A stretch of DNA of 50,716 nt from Lachnospiraceae bacterium (GCA_910576125.1 CAJTHM010000032.1:1-50716), one strand, 5' to 3'. Shown: positions 35,327 through 44,405, counted from the first letter of the stretch. Program-made: numbers and translations. The notes: generated by a model not told the origin, from the sequence alone.

Positions 35327-36263
35327 ACTTATGCGGGAAACAGGCAAAATACGGCTGGCCCTTTTCAGAGCCCCCGCCCGGATAGCTGCCCTGGTGATCT
35401 GCCTTGCGGCAGTCCCTGTCTTAAGCGGCTGCAGCCTGGCCCTGGAGGATGTATCCACAGGAAAAGACCGGCTGGCCGGTGTCTTTGTGACCAGAAATTA
35501 TATCGAACCGGGCCTCCCCTCCCTGGAAGTGAATTCCCGCGGGGAAATCGTTGCAAAGGATACCGGGCCCGAGAAAATATATGGCTGCTGCAGCAGCTCT
35601 GCAGAGAGCCCTTCCGTGGTCATTTTCCCCGGTCTGGAGGGATACGGCATCTACAATCTGCAGATTTCGGAGGAAGAGGCGCAGGCGCCCGCAAGATACG
35701 GCACATGCGATTTTCCGTTCTCAAATCTCCATTTTAACGTATCCGATGAGGAGGAGAGCATGGAGGCTGACCTCTGCGTCCCCACGGCCGTTTCTGCCCG
35801 ATACTATTTCAATCCTGTCTACCAGCAGGAGGACGGGCAGATTTATCTGCTGGCCGGTTCCGGGGTATCCACGGACTCCTTTGTGGACGGGCAGAAATTG
35901 GGCCACAGCATTTCCGAGTCTGTCAGCCGGACCGAAAACGGAGAACAGTCCTCTCAGACCATGCGCTTCACAATAAATATCGTTGCCGCCGTGCCTCCCC
36001 GGGAGACGGAACTGTTCCTTATGAATCAGGAGAACAGGCCGCTTGCATGCCTGTCGGACGAACAGCTGGAGACTCTGTCCGAGACAGGCGAGCCCCTGGT
36101 TCTTCCCGCCGATGTGTCCTATCTGGTTCTGCGGCAGTCCATGCCCGGAGACCAGCCGGACATCCACAGCCTCTTTGACCGCAGCCACTCCAGCCTGGAG
36201 TATCTGACACCGGCAGAGGACGGGTATCTGGGCTACTGTTCCGTGGCTCTGGAGTGGCCTTAA
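35316..36263 (+). CDS. Lipoprotein of unknown function
   Basis: 315 residues from ATG at 35316, 9 nt after AGGAGG and overlapping the XRE gene. The signal peptide (basic start, then IAALVICLAAVPVLSGC) ends in a lipobox with C39. The mature domain is beta-rich and acidic, with no family I recognise; it contains LAGVFVTRNYIEPG and a NPVYQQEDGQIYLLAGSGVS segment. It is translationally coupled to the XRE gene, so it belongs to the same regulated membrane module. The last codons lie in a perfect 18-bp hairpin. Confidence 0.8.
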   Translation: MKLKLMRETGKIRLALFRAPARIAALVICLAAVPVLSGCSLALEDVSTGKDRLAGVFVTRNYIEPGLPSLEVNSRGEIVAKDTGPEKIYGCCSSSAESPSVVIFPGLEGYGIYNLQISEEEAQAPARYGTCDFPFSNLHFNVSDEEESMEADLCVPTAVSARYYFNPVYQQEDGQIYLLAGSGVSTDSFVDGQKLGHSISESVSRTENGEQSSQTMRFTINIVAAVPPRETELFLMNQENRPLACLSDEQLETLSETGEPLVLPADVSYLVLRQSMPGDQPDIHSLFDRSHSSLEYLTPAEDGYLGYCSVALEWP

Positions 36264-36282
36264 CGCCACTCCAGAGCCACGG
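36241..36282. terminator. Perfect 18-bp hairpin with the stop codon in its loop
   Basis: CCGTGGCTCTGGAGTGGC (36241-36258) and its exact complement (36265-36282) flank the loop CTTAAC, which contains the lipoprotein gene's TAA. It lies between convergent genes and would act in both directions, though no good U-run follows. Confidence 0.75.
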
Positions 36283-36375
36283 CTATTCAATACCCCACCC
36301 TTTCCGCAGAATCCCGTCATGGACCGCATCCCCTCTGCAGATGCCATGTTCCAGCGCATCGTGCCACAGAGCTTC

Positions 36376-37020
36376 TCAGCCACAGCCATCCACTCCACAG
36401 GCAAATCCGCCTCCCGCGGATGCCTGGCCTTGCCGGAGTATCTGAATCATCTCTTCTTTAGTATACTTCTCCACGCAGACGCTTTCGCCATTGATATAGA
36501 TGGCAGGAACACCTCCTACTTTCAGCACATCCCTGGAGCAGGCCGTCTCCTCTTTCACCTGTCCCGTATAAATCCCTTTCATCAGCGCCTGCCTGAAATC
36601 ATCGCGGACAAGCCCCGCCATTCCCGCGATTTCACACAGGGTATCCAATTCCCCGATATCCTGCTCCTGTTCAAAATAAGCTCGGTATACCAAGTCGGAA
36701 TAAACCTCTTCCAGCCCTTTCTCCCGGGCAAAGCAGAAGCCCTCGAAAGCAAGCCGCGTGTAAGGCCTGGGGCAGACCGCGGGAGGCAGCTTCATGTCAA
36801 GCCCCAGCGCCCTGGCCGGCTCCGCCAGAATCTGGTAATGCTTCTTGCGAACCTCGTCATGGCAGGTATCCACCCGCCCAACGGGCTCCGGCGTCAGTTC
36901 CAGGGGCTGTACCTGAATACAAGCCTCGATGCCTGTCTCTTTCAGGGCCTCCTCCAGCGCCACCTTTGCCACCAGACAGTAGGGGCACACAAAATCTGTT
37001 ACGAATAAAATGTCCAGCAT
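36376..37020 (-). CDS. DsbA-family (FrnE-like) thioredoxin-fold oxidoreductase
   Basis: 214 residues without a signal peptide, so cytoplasmic. The active site is CPYC at residues 12-15 in VTDFVCPYCLVAK. The helical insertion and the cis-Pro loop VGGVPAIYINGE (near 172-183) match the DsbA/FrnE group. A Cys-rich C-terminus (FACGVDGCG) is an extra. It would catalyse thiol-disulfide exchange; the partner is unknown. It is the last gene of the minus-strand carbohydrate operon, 63 nt after the DUF2264 gene, and need not share its role. Confidence 0.88.
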   Translation of the reverse strand: MLDILFVTDFVCPYCLVAKVALEEALKETGIEACIQVQPLELTPEPVGRVDTCHDEVRKKHYQILAEPARALGLDMKLPPAVCPRPYTRLAFEGFCFAREKGLEEVYSDLVYRAYFEQEQDIGELDTLCEIAGMAGLVRDDFRQALMKGIYTGQVKEETACSRDVLKVGGVPAIYINGESVCVEKYTKEEMIQILRQGQASAGGGFACGVDGCG

Positions 37021-37083
37021 GGCTTTCTCTCCTTCCTGTGCACCTCTCGGCTCAAGATACTTTATGACATATAAGTCCTACGT

Positions 37084-39321
37084 CTACAGCATCAACCGCC
37101 CCTCCATACCGTCAAAGTCAACAACCTTTTCACTGCCATCTTTCATCCGGATCACCACCGGCCCAAAGCTGCCGCAGCCCTCCGGATCCGCGCAGATTAC
37201 CTCTGCCACAGGAAACAGCTCCTCCCCGCCAAAGTCCTCATGGCTCTCTTTCGTAATCACCTGGGAAATCAGCACATAAGGCTCAAAGCCGCCGTAATGT
37301 TTCTTCCTCTCCATGGAAGCGTACAGGATAACGGACTTCTCCGAATCCGGGTTCGTCCCTCTGCTGCGCACCAAACTCAGCCCCTGCCATCCGTCATAAA
37401 CAGTCATGGCCATCTGTTTTTCACAGCCTGTAGCGTCTGTGCCCTTTAAAATAATGGCTTTTGCGTTTCCGCACGTTTTTTCGATAACTTCAGTCCCATT
37501 GTCCGGGAATCCGTAGGAGCCCAGGGTCACAGTCACGGGCGCCTTGTACAGCCGCAGCCTGTCCGCCCGCAGAATACCGTATGGCACCGCAAAATCCGCC
37601 AGGTTCATGGCCTGTATCCAATGGCATTCCGTCTCCAGATTGTAGCCGAAAAATTGTCTGCGGTACAGCACGCCATCCCTTTGCCCATGCCAGAAAGTCA
37701 CGTTCGCTTTCTCCGGCGCCCGCAATCCGGATCCTGCCTTTCCCGATTTACCGTTTCCCGCGGCATGGTATCCTTCCGGCAGCGGGCCGTCTCTCAGGAC
37801 ATACTGCTGAGCCTCCACACAAAACCCGCCTCCCTTGTCCGCAGATTCGCTCCGGGCTGCATTTTCCCCTAACCCCTCATCCGAACAGGCACAAACGCTC
37901 TCCTCCGGACTCCGCACTAACTCCGGAGCATACGCCTGCGGCGCCGCCTCCCAGGGATACTTGGTATTGTAGCAGAGCTTGGAATAATTCCACATCCCAT
38001 GCTCGTCCCCCGGCTGCTTCACCACCTTGCCCGTGCGCAGGATGGTCTCCCCGTTGGCCTGATGATTAGAGAAACACAAGGCCGGCCCATCCAGGCAGGT
38101 CACCTTGACTTCCCCCTCTCCCAGCTCCTCCCAGGTACCGTTGTTCTCCTTCGCCGTCCAGAAAGGATGGTCCGCGGGCAGATGCAGGCACAGGAAAGCC
38201 TTGCCCAGCCAAAAAGGCGACTCCGCGCAGGAATACCCCTGCACCAGAGGCGAGAACTGCCCGTAGAAACCAAGGGCAGGCACTCCCTGATACAGGAAAT
38301 CCTCCCTGCTTAGGAACTGCATCAGGGAACCGGAGGAAATCCGCCTGGCCCGTCCAGGATCTGCCCTGCCCTCAGGCATGCCTCCCGGCATCATCAGATT
38401 GCCGTCAAAGGCGCTGGTAGCCGCATTGCGGTAGATGTTGCTGCGCCCCCACATATTCGTCCAGCCGTCCCTGTCGAAGAAGTCCCCATAGGTCTCCATG
38501 AGCCTGTTGGAATTCTCTTCAAACCGTTTGGCAATATACGGTTCATTCTCATATCCGTACCAGAGATTCCAGATAGGACCGTACACATTAAAGGCCCAGC
38601 AGGAATAATAATCGAAAGAATGTCCGTCCCGGTACCAGCCGTCCCCGGCATAATAAGCCAGGATGGCCTGGGCATGATCGCGCATCACATCCTTTTCGAC
38701 GGGATACCCCTCCATGTGCAGGAACGCCATGTCCAGCATATTGAACAGCCGCCAGTTCTGGGGCACCGTGCTGGCATGGGCATAGCTGTCCAGGAATCCG
38801 GCAATCACGTCTTTCTCCGCTTTCGTGTAGGTATCCCAAATCTGCTTTTTGCTCACCCACAGGCAGATGACCAGCGCGCAGGTCTCCACGGTCTGCTGGA
38901 AAGTCCTGTACGGATCCGTATGCCCTGTAATCTCCTGCTGGTCCTCATAAGTGCCCACGTAGAGGGCGTCCCCTCTGGTGCACACCCGCAGCACCTGGTT
39001 CTTATAATATTCCGCTATCGGATACCCGCACACTGTCAGGTCAGGCACATTGCCGATCATCGGCGCGGCGATGAAAAAGGAGCGGGTCAGCCCCTCGAAC
39101 ACCTCAGCCGTGCGCTGAACGGTCTGGGCTTCCTCCGAATCTTTCAGATGGGGATATGTAATCTCCGTCTCTTTTCTGGGCATGACCACAGGCTTCTGGA
39201 AATCATCGATATTCCGGAAGATTCCCTCCAGCATGTATCTGCCAGCCTCCAGCCAGCTCTCCCTGGTAAGCCCCGTGTAAGGGCTCAATTCAAAATCCAA
39301 TGTCTTCGGCTCAAATTTCAT
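37084..39321 (-). CDS. DUF2264 protein (GH154-like), putative glycan hydrolase
   Basis: 745 residues from ATG at 39321, preceded by GGGGGAAAG; the frame extends upstream only inside cutC. DUF2264 is an (alpha/alpha)-barrel family linked to acidic glycan breakdown (GH154, beta-glucuronidase-type members). Characteristic stretches are RSFFIAAPMIG, VPQNWRLFNMLDMAFLHMEG, YYAGDGWYRDGHSFDYYSCWAFNVYGPIW and RDGWTNMWGRSNIYRNAATSAFDGN. A low-complexity insert (about 470-540) interrupts the C-terminal beta region. It has no signal peptide, so it acts on imported oligosaccharides. It overlaps cutC by 11 nt. Confidence 0.88.
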   Translation of the reverse strand: MKFEPKTLDFELSPYTGLTRESWLEAGRYMLEGIFRNIDDFQKPVVMPRKETEITYPHLKDSEEAQTVQRTAEVFEGLTRSFFIAAPMIGNVPDLTVCGYPIAEYYKNQVLRVCTRGDALYVGTYEDQQEITGHTDPYRTFQQTVETCALVICLWVSKKQIWDTYTKAEKDVIAGFLDSYAHASTVPQNWRLFNMLDMAFLHMEGYPVEKDVMRDHAQAILAYYAGDGWYRDGHSFDYYSCWAFNVYGPIWNLWYGYENEPYIAKRFEENSNRLMETYGDFFDRDGWTNMWGRSNIYRNAATSAFDGNLMMPGGMPEGRADPGRARRISSGSLMQFLSREDFLYQGVPALGFYGQFSPLVQGYSCAESPFWLGKAFLCLHLPADHPFWTAKENNGTWEELGEGEVKVTCLDGPALCFSNHQANGETILRTGKVVKQPGDEHGMWNYSKLCYNTKYPWEAAPQAYAPELVRSPEESVCACSDEGLGENAARSESADKGGGFCVEAQQYVLRDGPLPEGYHAAGNGKSGKAGSGLRAPEKANVTFWHGQRDGVLYRRQFFGYNLETECHWIQAMNLADFAVPYGILRADRLRLYKAPVTVTLGSYGFPDNGTEVIEKTCGNAKAIILKGTDATGCEKQMAMTVYDGWQGLSLVRSRGTNPDSEKSVILYASMERKKHYGGFEPYVLISQVITKESHEDFGGEELFPVAEVICADPEGCGSFGPVVIRMKDGSEKVVDFDGMEGRLML

Positions 39322-40105
39322 CCCTGTCTTTCCCCCTGTTCCACTCCCCGGCCAGTCCGGCCGCCTCGTCCAGCACCCGCCTGGCCTCCTGTATCTTCTC
39401 CCGGGCCGTGCGGAATATCTCATATTCTCCCAGCCCCGGCACGCCCATGGACACCTCCTGCCTCCTGCAGGCCATGCCGCTGTCCAGTACGGTCTTGCCG
39501 GACATATGGTAGCTGGAGGCTCTTGTGGCCGGAATCATCTGACGGATGACCGAAGCGTCCACACCGCCTCCTGCCATGATGTCCACCTTGCCGCCGCTTT
39601 CCCGCACCAGCCCGGCAATCAGCTCCCTGCCCTCCATGCAGCCGTTCTTCTGGCCGGAGGTGAGGATGGTCCCGATTCCCAGGTCCTTTGCCTGTTCCAG
39701 CGCCTCATAGGGGTCTCTGCACATGTCAAAAGCCCGGTGGAGCGTCATGCTCATAGGGCCGGCGGCCTCTCTGAGCGCTTTCATCCGCTCTGTATCCAGG
39801 GAGCCGTCCGGCAATAGACAGCCCACCACCACGCCGTCCGCCCCCAGCTCCCGGTAGAGCGCCACACTGCGGGCGACGATGGCGAACTCGTGCTCCGTAT
39901 ACAGGAAATCCCCATACCTGGGCCGGATGAGCACATGAATCCTGGTATCCGCAAGCTCCCTTACTTTTTCATACAATGCCTGTTCCGGCGTGGTGCCTCC
40001 TATAATCAGATTTGCGCACAGTTCCAAACGGTCCGCCCCTCCTTTTACAGCTTCCACCGCCGATTCCGCGGAGTCGATACATGCCTCCAGAATATATTGT
40101 TTCAA
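39311..40105 (-). CDS. cutC: CutC family protein
   Basis: 264 residues from TTG at 40105, 6 nt after AAAGGAGG. The frame stays open further upstream through the GH78-like gene, but no better start exists. The TIM-barrel shows LEACIDSAESAVEAVKGGADRLELCANL, IRPRYGDFLYTEHE, GADGVVVGCLLPDGSLD and MTLHRAFDMCRDP, all diagnostic of CutC. The family was named for copper homeostasis, but many members sit in sugar operons, as here between two glycan-hydrolase genes. An isomerase- or lyase-like role in sugar breakdown is therefore possible. Confidence 0.93.
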   Translation of the reverse strand: MKQYILEACIDSAESAVEAVKGGADRLELCANLIIGGTTPEQALYEKVRELADTRIHVLIRPRYGDFLYTEHEFAIVARSVALYRELGADGVVVGCLLPDGSLDTERMKALREAAGPMSMTLHRAFDMCRDPYEALEQAKDLGIGTILTSGQKNGCMEGRELIAGLVRESGGKVDIMAGGGVDASVIRQMIPATRASSYHMSGKTVLDSGMACRRQEVSMGVPGLGEYEIFRTAREKIQEARRVLDEAAGLAGEWNRGKDRDEI

Positions 40106-40140
40106 CTGCAGCCTCCTTTCCGCATCTTTTGCCCGTCTGC

Positions 40141-42276
40141 CTACCCCTCTATGCCGTAGATGCCGGCAAGCCAGTAGATGACATGGGAGGCAAACCCGTG
40201 ATTGCAGCTGGCATAGGGCGTATCGTTCTCCCACAGAGTGCCTGTGAGCCTGGCCATCTTGGCGAAATATCCGCGGATGTTCCCGACCACGTCCTCGTGC
40301 AGCCCCTCTCTGTACAGCAGCTCGATGCGCAGGTAATTGCCGATGAACGCATTGGCGAAAGCCACCTCCGGATGCAGTCCCAGTTCCCTGCGCTCGGGAC
40401 CGAAATCCCGAATCAGCATCTCCCACAGCGCGGCGTCCTCCTCTTTCGTGGCCGTGCCGGTAAAGAATGCGTAATACTGACAGACCTCCGTGCAATTGCC
40501 CGGATTCACCAGCCCGCTTTCCGTCCTGCGCTCATTGTCCGTGTAGAATGTTCCGTTGAAAGAACGCTCCCTGATCACCTGTCTCAGGCGGGACGCTTTC
40601 TCCTCCAGAGACTTCTCCCCATAGAGAGACGCCACTGCTTTCAGCATCCTCATATACAGCATGTTCGACGGGAAATTGATTTCCTGGACCACATCCGGGT
40701 CATTTGCCCTGGACCACTCCAGGAATACCCAGCCGTCCAGCTTCTCCAGCAGGCCGGATTCATTCTCAAAGGGGCGGAAATAATCCACCAGCGCCATGAC
40801 CCTTTTCTTCGCCCGGTCCACCAGCTCCCTGTCGCCGCTGCGCTCCAGATACTCCTCCAGCTCCAGCACGAACCACATGGCCCAGTTTGGAATAAAGAGG
40901 CCGTCATTGTGGTCAGAGGGGTAGCACATGGGCAGCATCCCCTCCGGCAGGAATTCAAATTTTTCCGCCAGGATAAAGTTCTCCAGGAAAGTCCGCTCCA
41001 CCAGGCACTCCCCGGTCAGCACATGCTCCACCCTGGAGGTGAAGAAGCTGTCGCAGAGCCATCCTGCCCGCTCTCTGGAGGGGCAGTCCATGAAGACATC
41101 CACCGCGTTGGACAGATAGGATTCCTTTGCCGCCTGATAAATCGCCTCCAGCTGCCCATCCTCCGGCAGCTTCACTCTGCGCTGCACAGGCGGATGCTTG
41201 TACTCCACCAGCTCCAGTCCCCGGACTGTGGCTTTTCCCTTTACGATTACCTGGACATACTTCATCGTATAGGGCGCAAAGGTCATGATATGGTGGCGGC
41301 CGGCATCCAGCGCGTATTTGAAGATATTGTAGGTGCCCATGCGCAGGAAATCCAGCTTGCCGTCCACCAGCGTCTCATCGAACATCAGATAGACCGAGCA
41401 AGGTTCCCCGCACTGTACCTCCAGGCAGATGAAGCCCGTGGCATTAAAGGGAAGTTCATACAAGCCATAGCCATTCTCCAGCGCCAGCGGGAACGCATCC
41501 CCCGTGGCAGCCCCGGATGACACAAATGTCATATTCTGTCCCTCGTCCGACAGATGCTCTTCCAGCTCCTCGGGCAAATAGCCTTTCAAGGTCTTGCCCA
41601 GGCGGTCCCTCTCCCAGCCAAGCACTGGTTTGGAAGCGACTGGCGAAAATTCCGCCCGGCCGGTCTCCACCAGTGCCCGGACAGGGAGCTTCTCATATTC
41701 CGGCATCCTGACACTGCGCTTCAGGCAGCGTTTCTCAGGCTGCAGGCTCCAGGTTATCTGTGTGGATGCCTGCAGCTCTCCCCATGCCGCCTGTGTATAA
41801 AAGTCCTGCTTATCCGCCTGGAGGCGATAGCATTCCACAAAAGCTCTCTGCAGACTGTAGCGCTGCACTTTCTGAACCCGCTGCTTCAGTTCGTGCACTG
41901 TCACGCTGTTTTCCCCGGTGGCAGCCACTGCCTGGTCTTTCAGGACAAATTCCGCTGTCAGGAAAGCGGGCTGGTCCAGGGTATCAAAAGCGTTGACATT
42001 ATAGCCTGTCACCTCGATCACCGCCACATTCTCCTGTTCCGTCAGATATCCGGACAGAGGAATCTCGTCCACAGCGTAGAACCCGTGCGCCACTCTGGCA
42101 GGGCCAGCGCATACGAATGTTCCGTTTATCCGGAGCCGGTATATCGTCGATGCCGCCAGGCACAGTTTTATGTCTCCCGCCGGAATCACCGCCCGGAACG
42201 CCAGCTCGCAGTTCTTTTCCTCTTCCCGGCCCGAAGCCCAGATTGCCTGCGCTTTCCTAAATCCATATAAGTCCAT
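40141..42276 (-). CDS. GH78-like (alpha-L-rhamnosidase family) six-hairpin protein
   Basis: 711 residues; ATG at 42276 follows AGGAGAAG. There is no signal peptide. Beta-rich N-terminal domains (1-360) contain RLRINGTFVCAGPARVAHGFYAVDEI, typical of GH78. The (alpha/alpha)6 barrel follows, with VDVFMDCPSRERAGWLCDSF (residues 393-412) in the place of the GH78 D-x-x-x-RDE-R-x-GW motif. Two residues of that acidic motif are changed (SRERAG), so specificity or activity may differ. Rhamnosidases release terminal rhamnose from pectin or glycoside chains. It is a member of the 44.3-36.4 kb operon. Confidence 0.85.
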   Translation of the reverse strand: MDLYGFRKAQAIWASGREEEKNCELAFRAVIPAGDIKLCLAASTIYRLRINGTFVCAGPARVAHGFYAVDEIPLSGYLTEQENVAVIEVTGYNVNAFDTLDQPAFLTAEFVLKDQAVAATGENSVTVHELKQRVQKVQRYSLQRAFVECYRLQADKQDFYTQAAWGELQASTQITWSLQPEKRCLKRSVRMPEYEKLPVRALVETGRAEFSPVASKPVLGWERDRLGKTLKGYLPEELEEHLSDEGQNMTFVSSGAATGDAFPLALENGYGLYELPFNATGFICLEVQCGEPCSVYLMFDETLVDGKLDFLRMGTYNIFKYALDAGRHHIMTFAPYTMKYVQVIVKGKATVRGLELVEYKHPPVQRRVKLPEDGQLEAIYQAAKESYLSNAVDVFMDCPSRERAGWLCDSFFTSRVEHVLTGECLVERTFLENFILAEKFEFLPEGMLPMCYPSDHNDGLFIPNWAMWFVLELEEYLERSGDRELVDRAKKRVMALVDYFRPFENESGLLEKLDGWVFLEWSRANDPDVVQEINFPSNMLYMRMLKAVASLYGEKSLEEKASRLRQVIRERSFNGTFYTDNERRTESGLVNPGNCTEVCQYYAFFTGTATKEEDAALWEMLIRDFGPERRELGLHPEVAFANAFIGNYLRIELLYREGLHEDVVGNIRGYFAKMARLTGTLWENDTPYASCNHGFASHVIYWLAGIYGIEG

Positions 42277-42324
42277 GTCTTCTCCTGTTCCATTCCCCAG
42301 CGGGGAATCCGTTTTATACAGTTC

Positions 42325-42355
42325 GGGGCTGCCGCAGCACGACAGCCCCTTTTTT
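42325..42355 (+). terminator. Terminator-like hairpin on the plus strand
   Basis: GGGGCTG (42325-42331) and CAGCCCC (42343-42349) are followed by six T. It faces the plus strand, where no gene ends. It may stop antisense transcription into the operon, or act as a simple hairpin between minus-strand genes. Confidence 0.45.
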
Positions 42356-42400
42356 CGGCCTCTTCCCTTTTGTCCCTCCGGCCCTTAAGCCGGATATCCC

Positions 42401-42420
42401 GCCGGACACAGCCGTCCGGC
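42401..42420. repeat. Perfect 7-bp hairpin between operon genes
   Basis: GCCGGAC-ACAGCC-GTCCGGC lies between the isomerase-like gene (ending at 42434) and the GH78-like gene. It has no U-run; it may stabilise or process the mRNA. Confidence 0.5.
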
Positions 42421-42433
42421 ATGCCGCGGGGAA

Positions 42434-43309
42434 TCAGTCTCCGTATACTTCCGCCACATATTTCTTCAGATTCTCAAGGCCGATGGCGACTCCCTTTACG
42501 CAGTCCTCCATGCCCTCGAATTCAATGGCCACATATCCATCGTAGTTCTCTCTCTTCAAAGCCCGCAGGCACTGTACTACAGGAACGTCTCCATGCCCTA
42601 CGATCGTCCCCCGCAGGAAATTGCCGCTTCTGGACTGGAAGAACCCCTGGCCGGGATCCGGCTCCTGGCCGCTCTTTACGATGAAGTCCTTGGCGTGGAC
42701 ATAGAACGCATAAGGCGCGCATCTTCCCACAGCCACCGCCGGATCGTCATCCGCGCAGAGGAAATTGCCCATGTCCACCAGCTGTCCGAAGTTCTCGTTG
42801 GCCACGGTGTTGATCAGCTTCTCCACCCGCAGGCTGTCCTGCGAGAAGAATCCATGGTTCTCGGTCATGGTTTTGACGCCTTTCCCGGCGGCGTACTCAG
42901 TCACCGCGCGGCATCCTTTGGCCAGGCGCTCTATCACGGTATCGTATCCCTGATAGGTTCGGTCCTGAATCCCGCCTGTCACGTCATGGCGCATGGTAGG
43001 ACATCCCAGGATAGCGGCGATGTCCACCTGTCCCTTAAGGCGCTCCACCTCTGCTTCCAGGTTTCCGTCGCTGCCGCTTAAGAAGTCCGCGCCCACGGCA
43101 TAGTTCGATATCGCCAGGCCCACTCTGTCCGCTTCCGCCCGGAGCTTCTTCGCGTACTCTGCGGAATCCTCATCCTTCGGGAAGACAAAGTCCACAAATT
43201 CAATGGCGTCAAAGCCCATCTCCTTCACCTTTGCGATACAGGTAAAGGGCGTCAGCCTGCCATCCTGAAAACACTGCATGAAACTATATGCACTGACAGA
43301 AAACTTCAT
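42434..43309 (-). CDS. Sugar phosphate isomerase/epimerase-like TIM-barrel protein (first of two)
   Basis: 291 residues; ATG at 43309 follows AGGAGGG. The AP-endonuclease-2/xylose-isomerase-like barrel shows MKFSVSAYSFMQCF, IEFVDFVFPKDE, a metal-site MTENHGFFSQDS (E-N-H), VDMGNFLCADDDP and FYVHAKDFIVKS (H-x-K-D), then IVGHGDVPV and YVAIEFEG. These residues are those expected to bind a divalent metal in sugar isomerases and epimerases. The substrate is unknown, but it is co-transcribed with glycan hydrolases and a related second copy. Confidence 0.88.
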   Translation of the reverse strand: MKFSVSAYSFMQCFQDGRLTPFTCIAKVKEMGFDAIEFVDFVFPKDEDSAEYAKKLRAEADRVGLAISNYAVGADFLSGSDGNLEAEVERLKGQVDIAAILGCPTMRHDVTGGIQDRTYQGYDTVIERLAKGCRAVTEYAAGKGVKTMTENHGFFSQDSLRVEKLINTVANENFGQLVDMGNFLCADDDPAVAVGRCAPYAFYVHAKDFIVKSGQEPDPGQGFFQSRSGNFLRGTIVGHGDVPVVQCLRALKRENYDGYVAIEFEGMEDCVKGVAIGLENLKKYVAEVYGD

Positions 43310-43361
43310 ATCAAGCCCTCCTAATATATATGGTGATTAAATATTGCCCAAAAACCGGATA

Positions 43362-43410
43362 AACGGCATGACTGGCTGCGCTATGCGACTGGCAAGGATT
43401 AAATGCCGTT
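43362..43410. repeat. 8-bp inverted repeat between the two isomerase-like genes
   Basis: AACGGCAT (43362-43369) and ATGCCGTT (43403-43410) flank a 33-base centre that itself holds GACTGGC twice. It could be an mRNA hairpin modulating downstream expression. Confidence 0.4.
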
Positions 43411-43429
43411 CGTATATACGTTTTTCCGA

Positions 43430-44272
43430 TTATCTGATCATGCCATTCAGGAAATCAACGGCCAGGCGGATATCTCCCTCCGGATTGTCGCCCACCTCGC
43501 GCTCAATGGTCAGGAATCCGTGATATCCTATCTCATCCAGCGCTTTCAGGTAGTTCTTGAAATCCACGCCGCCCTTGCCCAGGGGAACCTCCGTAAAGGA
43601 GGGGCTTGCCAGCATCTCCGCCTCCACCAGGCCGTAGACCTCCTCGGGATTGCGGTAATAGTTGCGCACGCCGTCCTTGGCGTGGGTGTGCACGATATAG
43701 TCTTTCAGATTATGTACCGCCTGTACGGGATCGTCGCCGGTCACCATGACCAGGTTTGCAGGATCCAAGTTCACCGCCACGCCGGTGGAGTGCAGGCCGT
43801 CCAGGAATCTCTTCAGCACTGCGGACTCTTCAGGTCCTGTCTCGATGGCGAAATGCGCGTCCACAGAGTCTGCATACTCAGCCAGCTTGAAGCACGCCTC
43901 CTGCATGACTTTATAGCGGTCGTGGTTCGAATCCGCGGGAACCACGCCGATATGGGTGGTCACGATATTCGTCTCCAGATCCTTTGCCAGATCCAGAATA
44001 CGCATGGACTTTTCAATCAGCTCAGGGTTCAGCTCGGGATTGTGAAAGCCTTTCCCCAGGTCCCCGCAGAGGGCGGAGATTACCAGCCCCTCGGATTTCA
44101 CCATGTCCAGAAGCTCTCTCCTCTTCTCCCCGGTCAGTTTCTCCGGCGTCAGATCACCGTTCACCGCGTACATCTGGATGCCCGCAGCCCCTATCTCCCG
44201 GGCCTTTTTCAGCGCCACTTCCGTGGGCTGTCTGAAAGACTCCAGCATCACACCGATAGAAAAATTGTACAT
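43430..44272 (-). CDS. Sugar phosphate isomerase/epimerase-like TIM-barrel protein (second)
   Basis: 280 residues; ATG at 44272 follows GAGAGGAAA. It starts MYNFSIGVMLESFRQPTEVALKKAREIGAAGIQMY. Metal- and substrate-site segments are VTTHIGVVPAD, FAIETGPEES, VNLDPANLVM, HTHAKDG (H-x-K-D) and EVPLGKGGVDF, then LTIEREVGD. These are hallmarks of the AP_endonuc_2 sugar isomerase/epimerase group. It is the first gene of the carbohydrate operon; an AT-rich promoter region lies upstream (near 44340). Confidence 0.9.
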   Translation of the reverse strand: MYNFSIGVMLESFRQPTEVALKKAREIGAAGIQMYAVNGDLTPEKLTGEKRRELLDMVKSEGLVISALCGDLGKGFHNPELNPELIEKSMRILDLAKDLETNIVTTHIGVVPADSNHDRYKVMQEACFKLAEYADSVDAHFAIETGPEESAVLKRFLDGLHSTGVAVNLDPANLVMVTGDDPVQAVHNLKDYIVHTHAKDGVRNYYRNPEEVYGLVEAEMLASPSFTEVPLGKGGVDFKNYLKALDEIGYHGFLTIEREVGDNPEGDIRLAVDFLNGMIR

Positions 44273-44329
44273 AACACATTTCCTCTCTTTCCTTAAATTT
44301 GTCGGATTGACGTATTTCTTTCCTGTGTG

Positions 44330-44365
44330 TTATCAGTATATACTATTTTTGCCGGAAGATAAAGA
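44330..44365 (-). promoter_or_regulatory. Possible promoter of the carbohydrate operon
   Basis: On the minus strand TATACT lies in the palindrome AGTATATACT (near 44336-44345), with a weak TTTATC about 17 nt upstream. The AT-rich island in GC-rich surroundings supports a regulatory role; exact boxes are uncertain. Confidence 0.4.
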
Positions 44366-44405
44366 GTTGATTTACTTTTTTTACTAATCTGTCCGGAGGA
44401 CTGTT

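Noticed and set aside
40012..41520. 502-codon plus-strand open frame opposite the GH78-like gene
   Set aside because: Antisense to a clear enzyme gene, with no ribosome site and a His/Gln-rich composition without domains.
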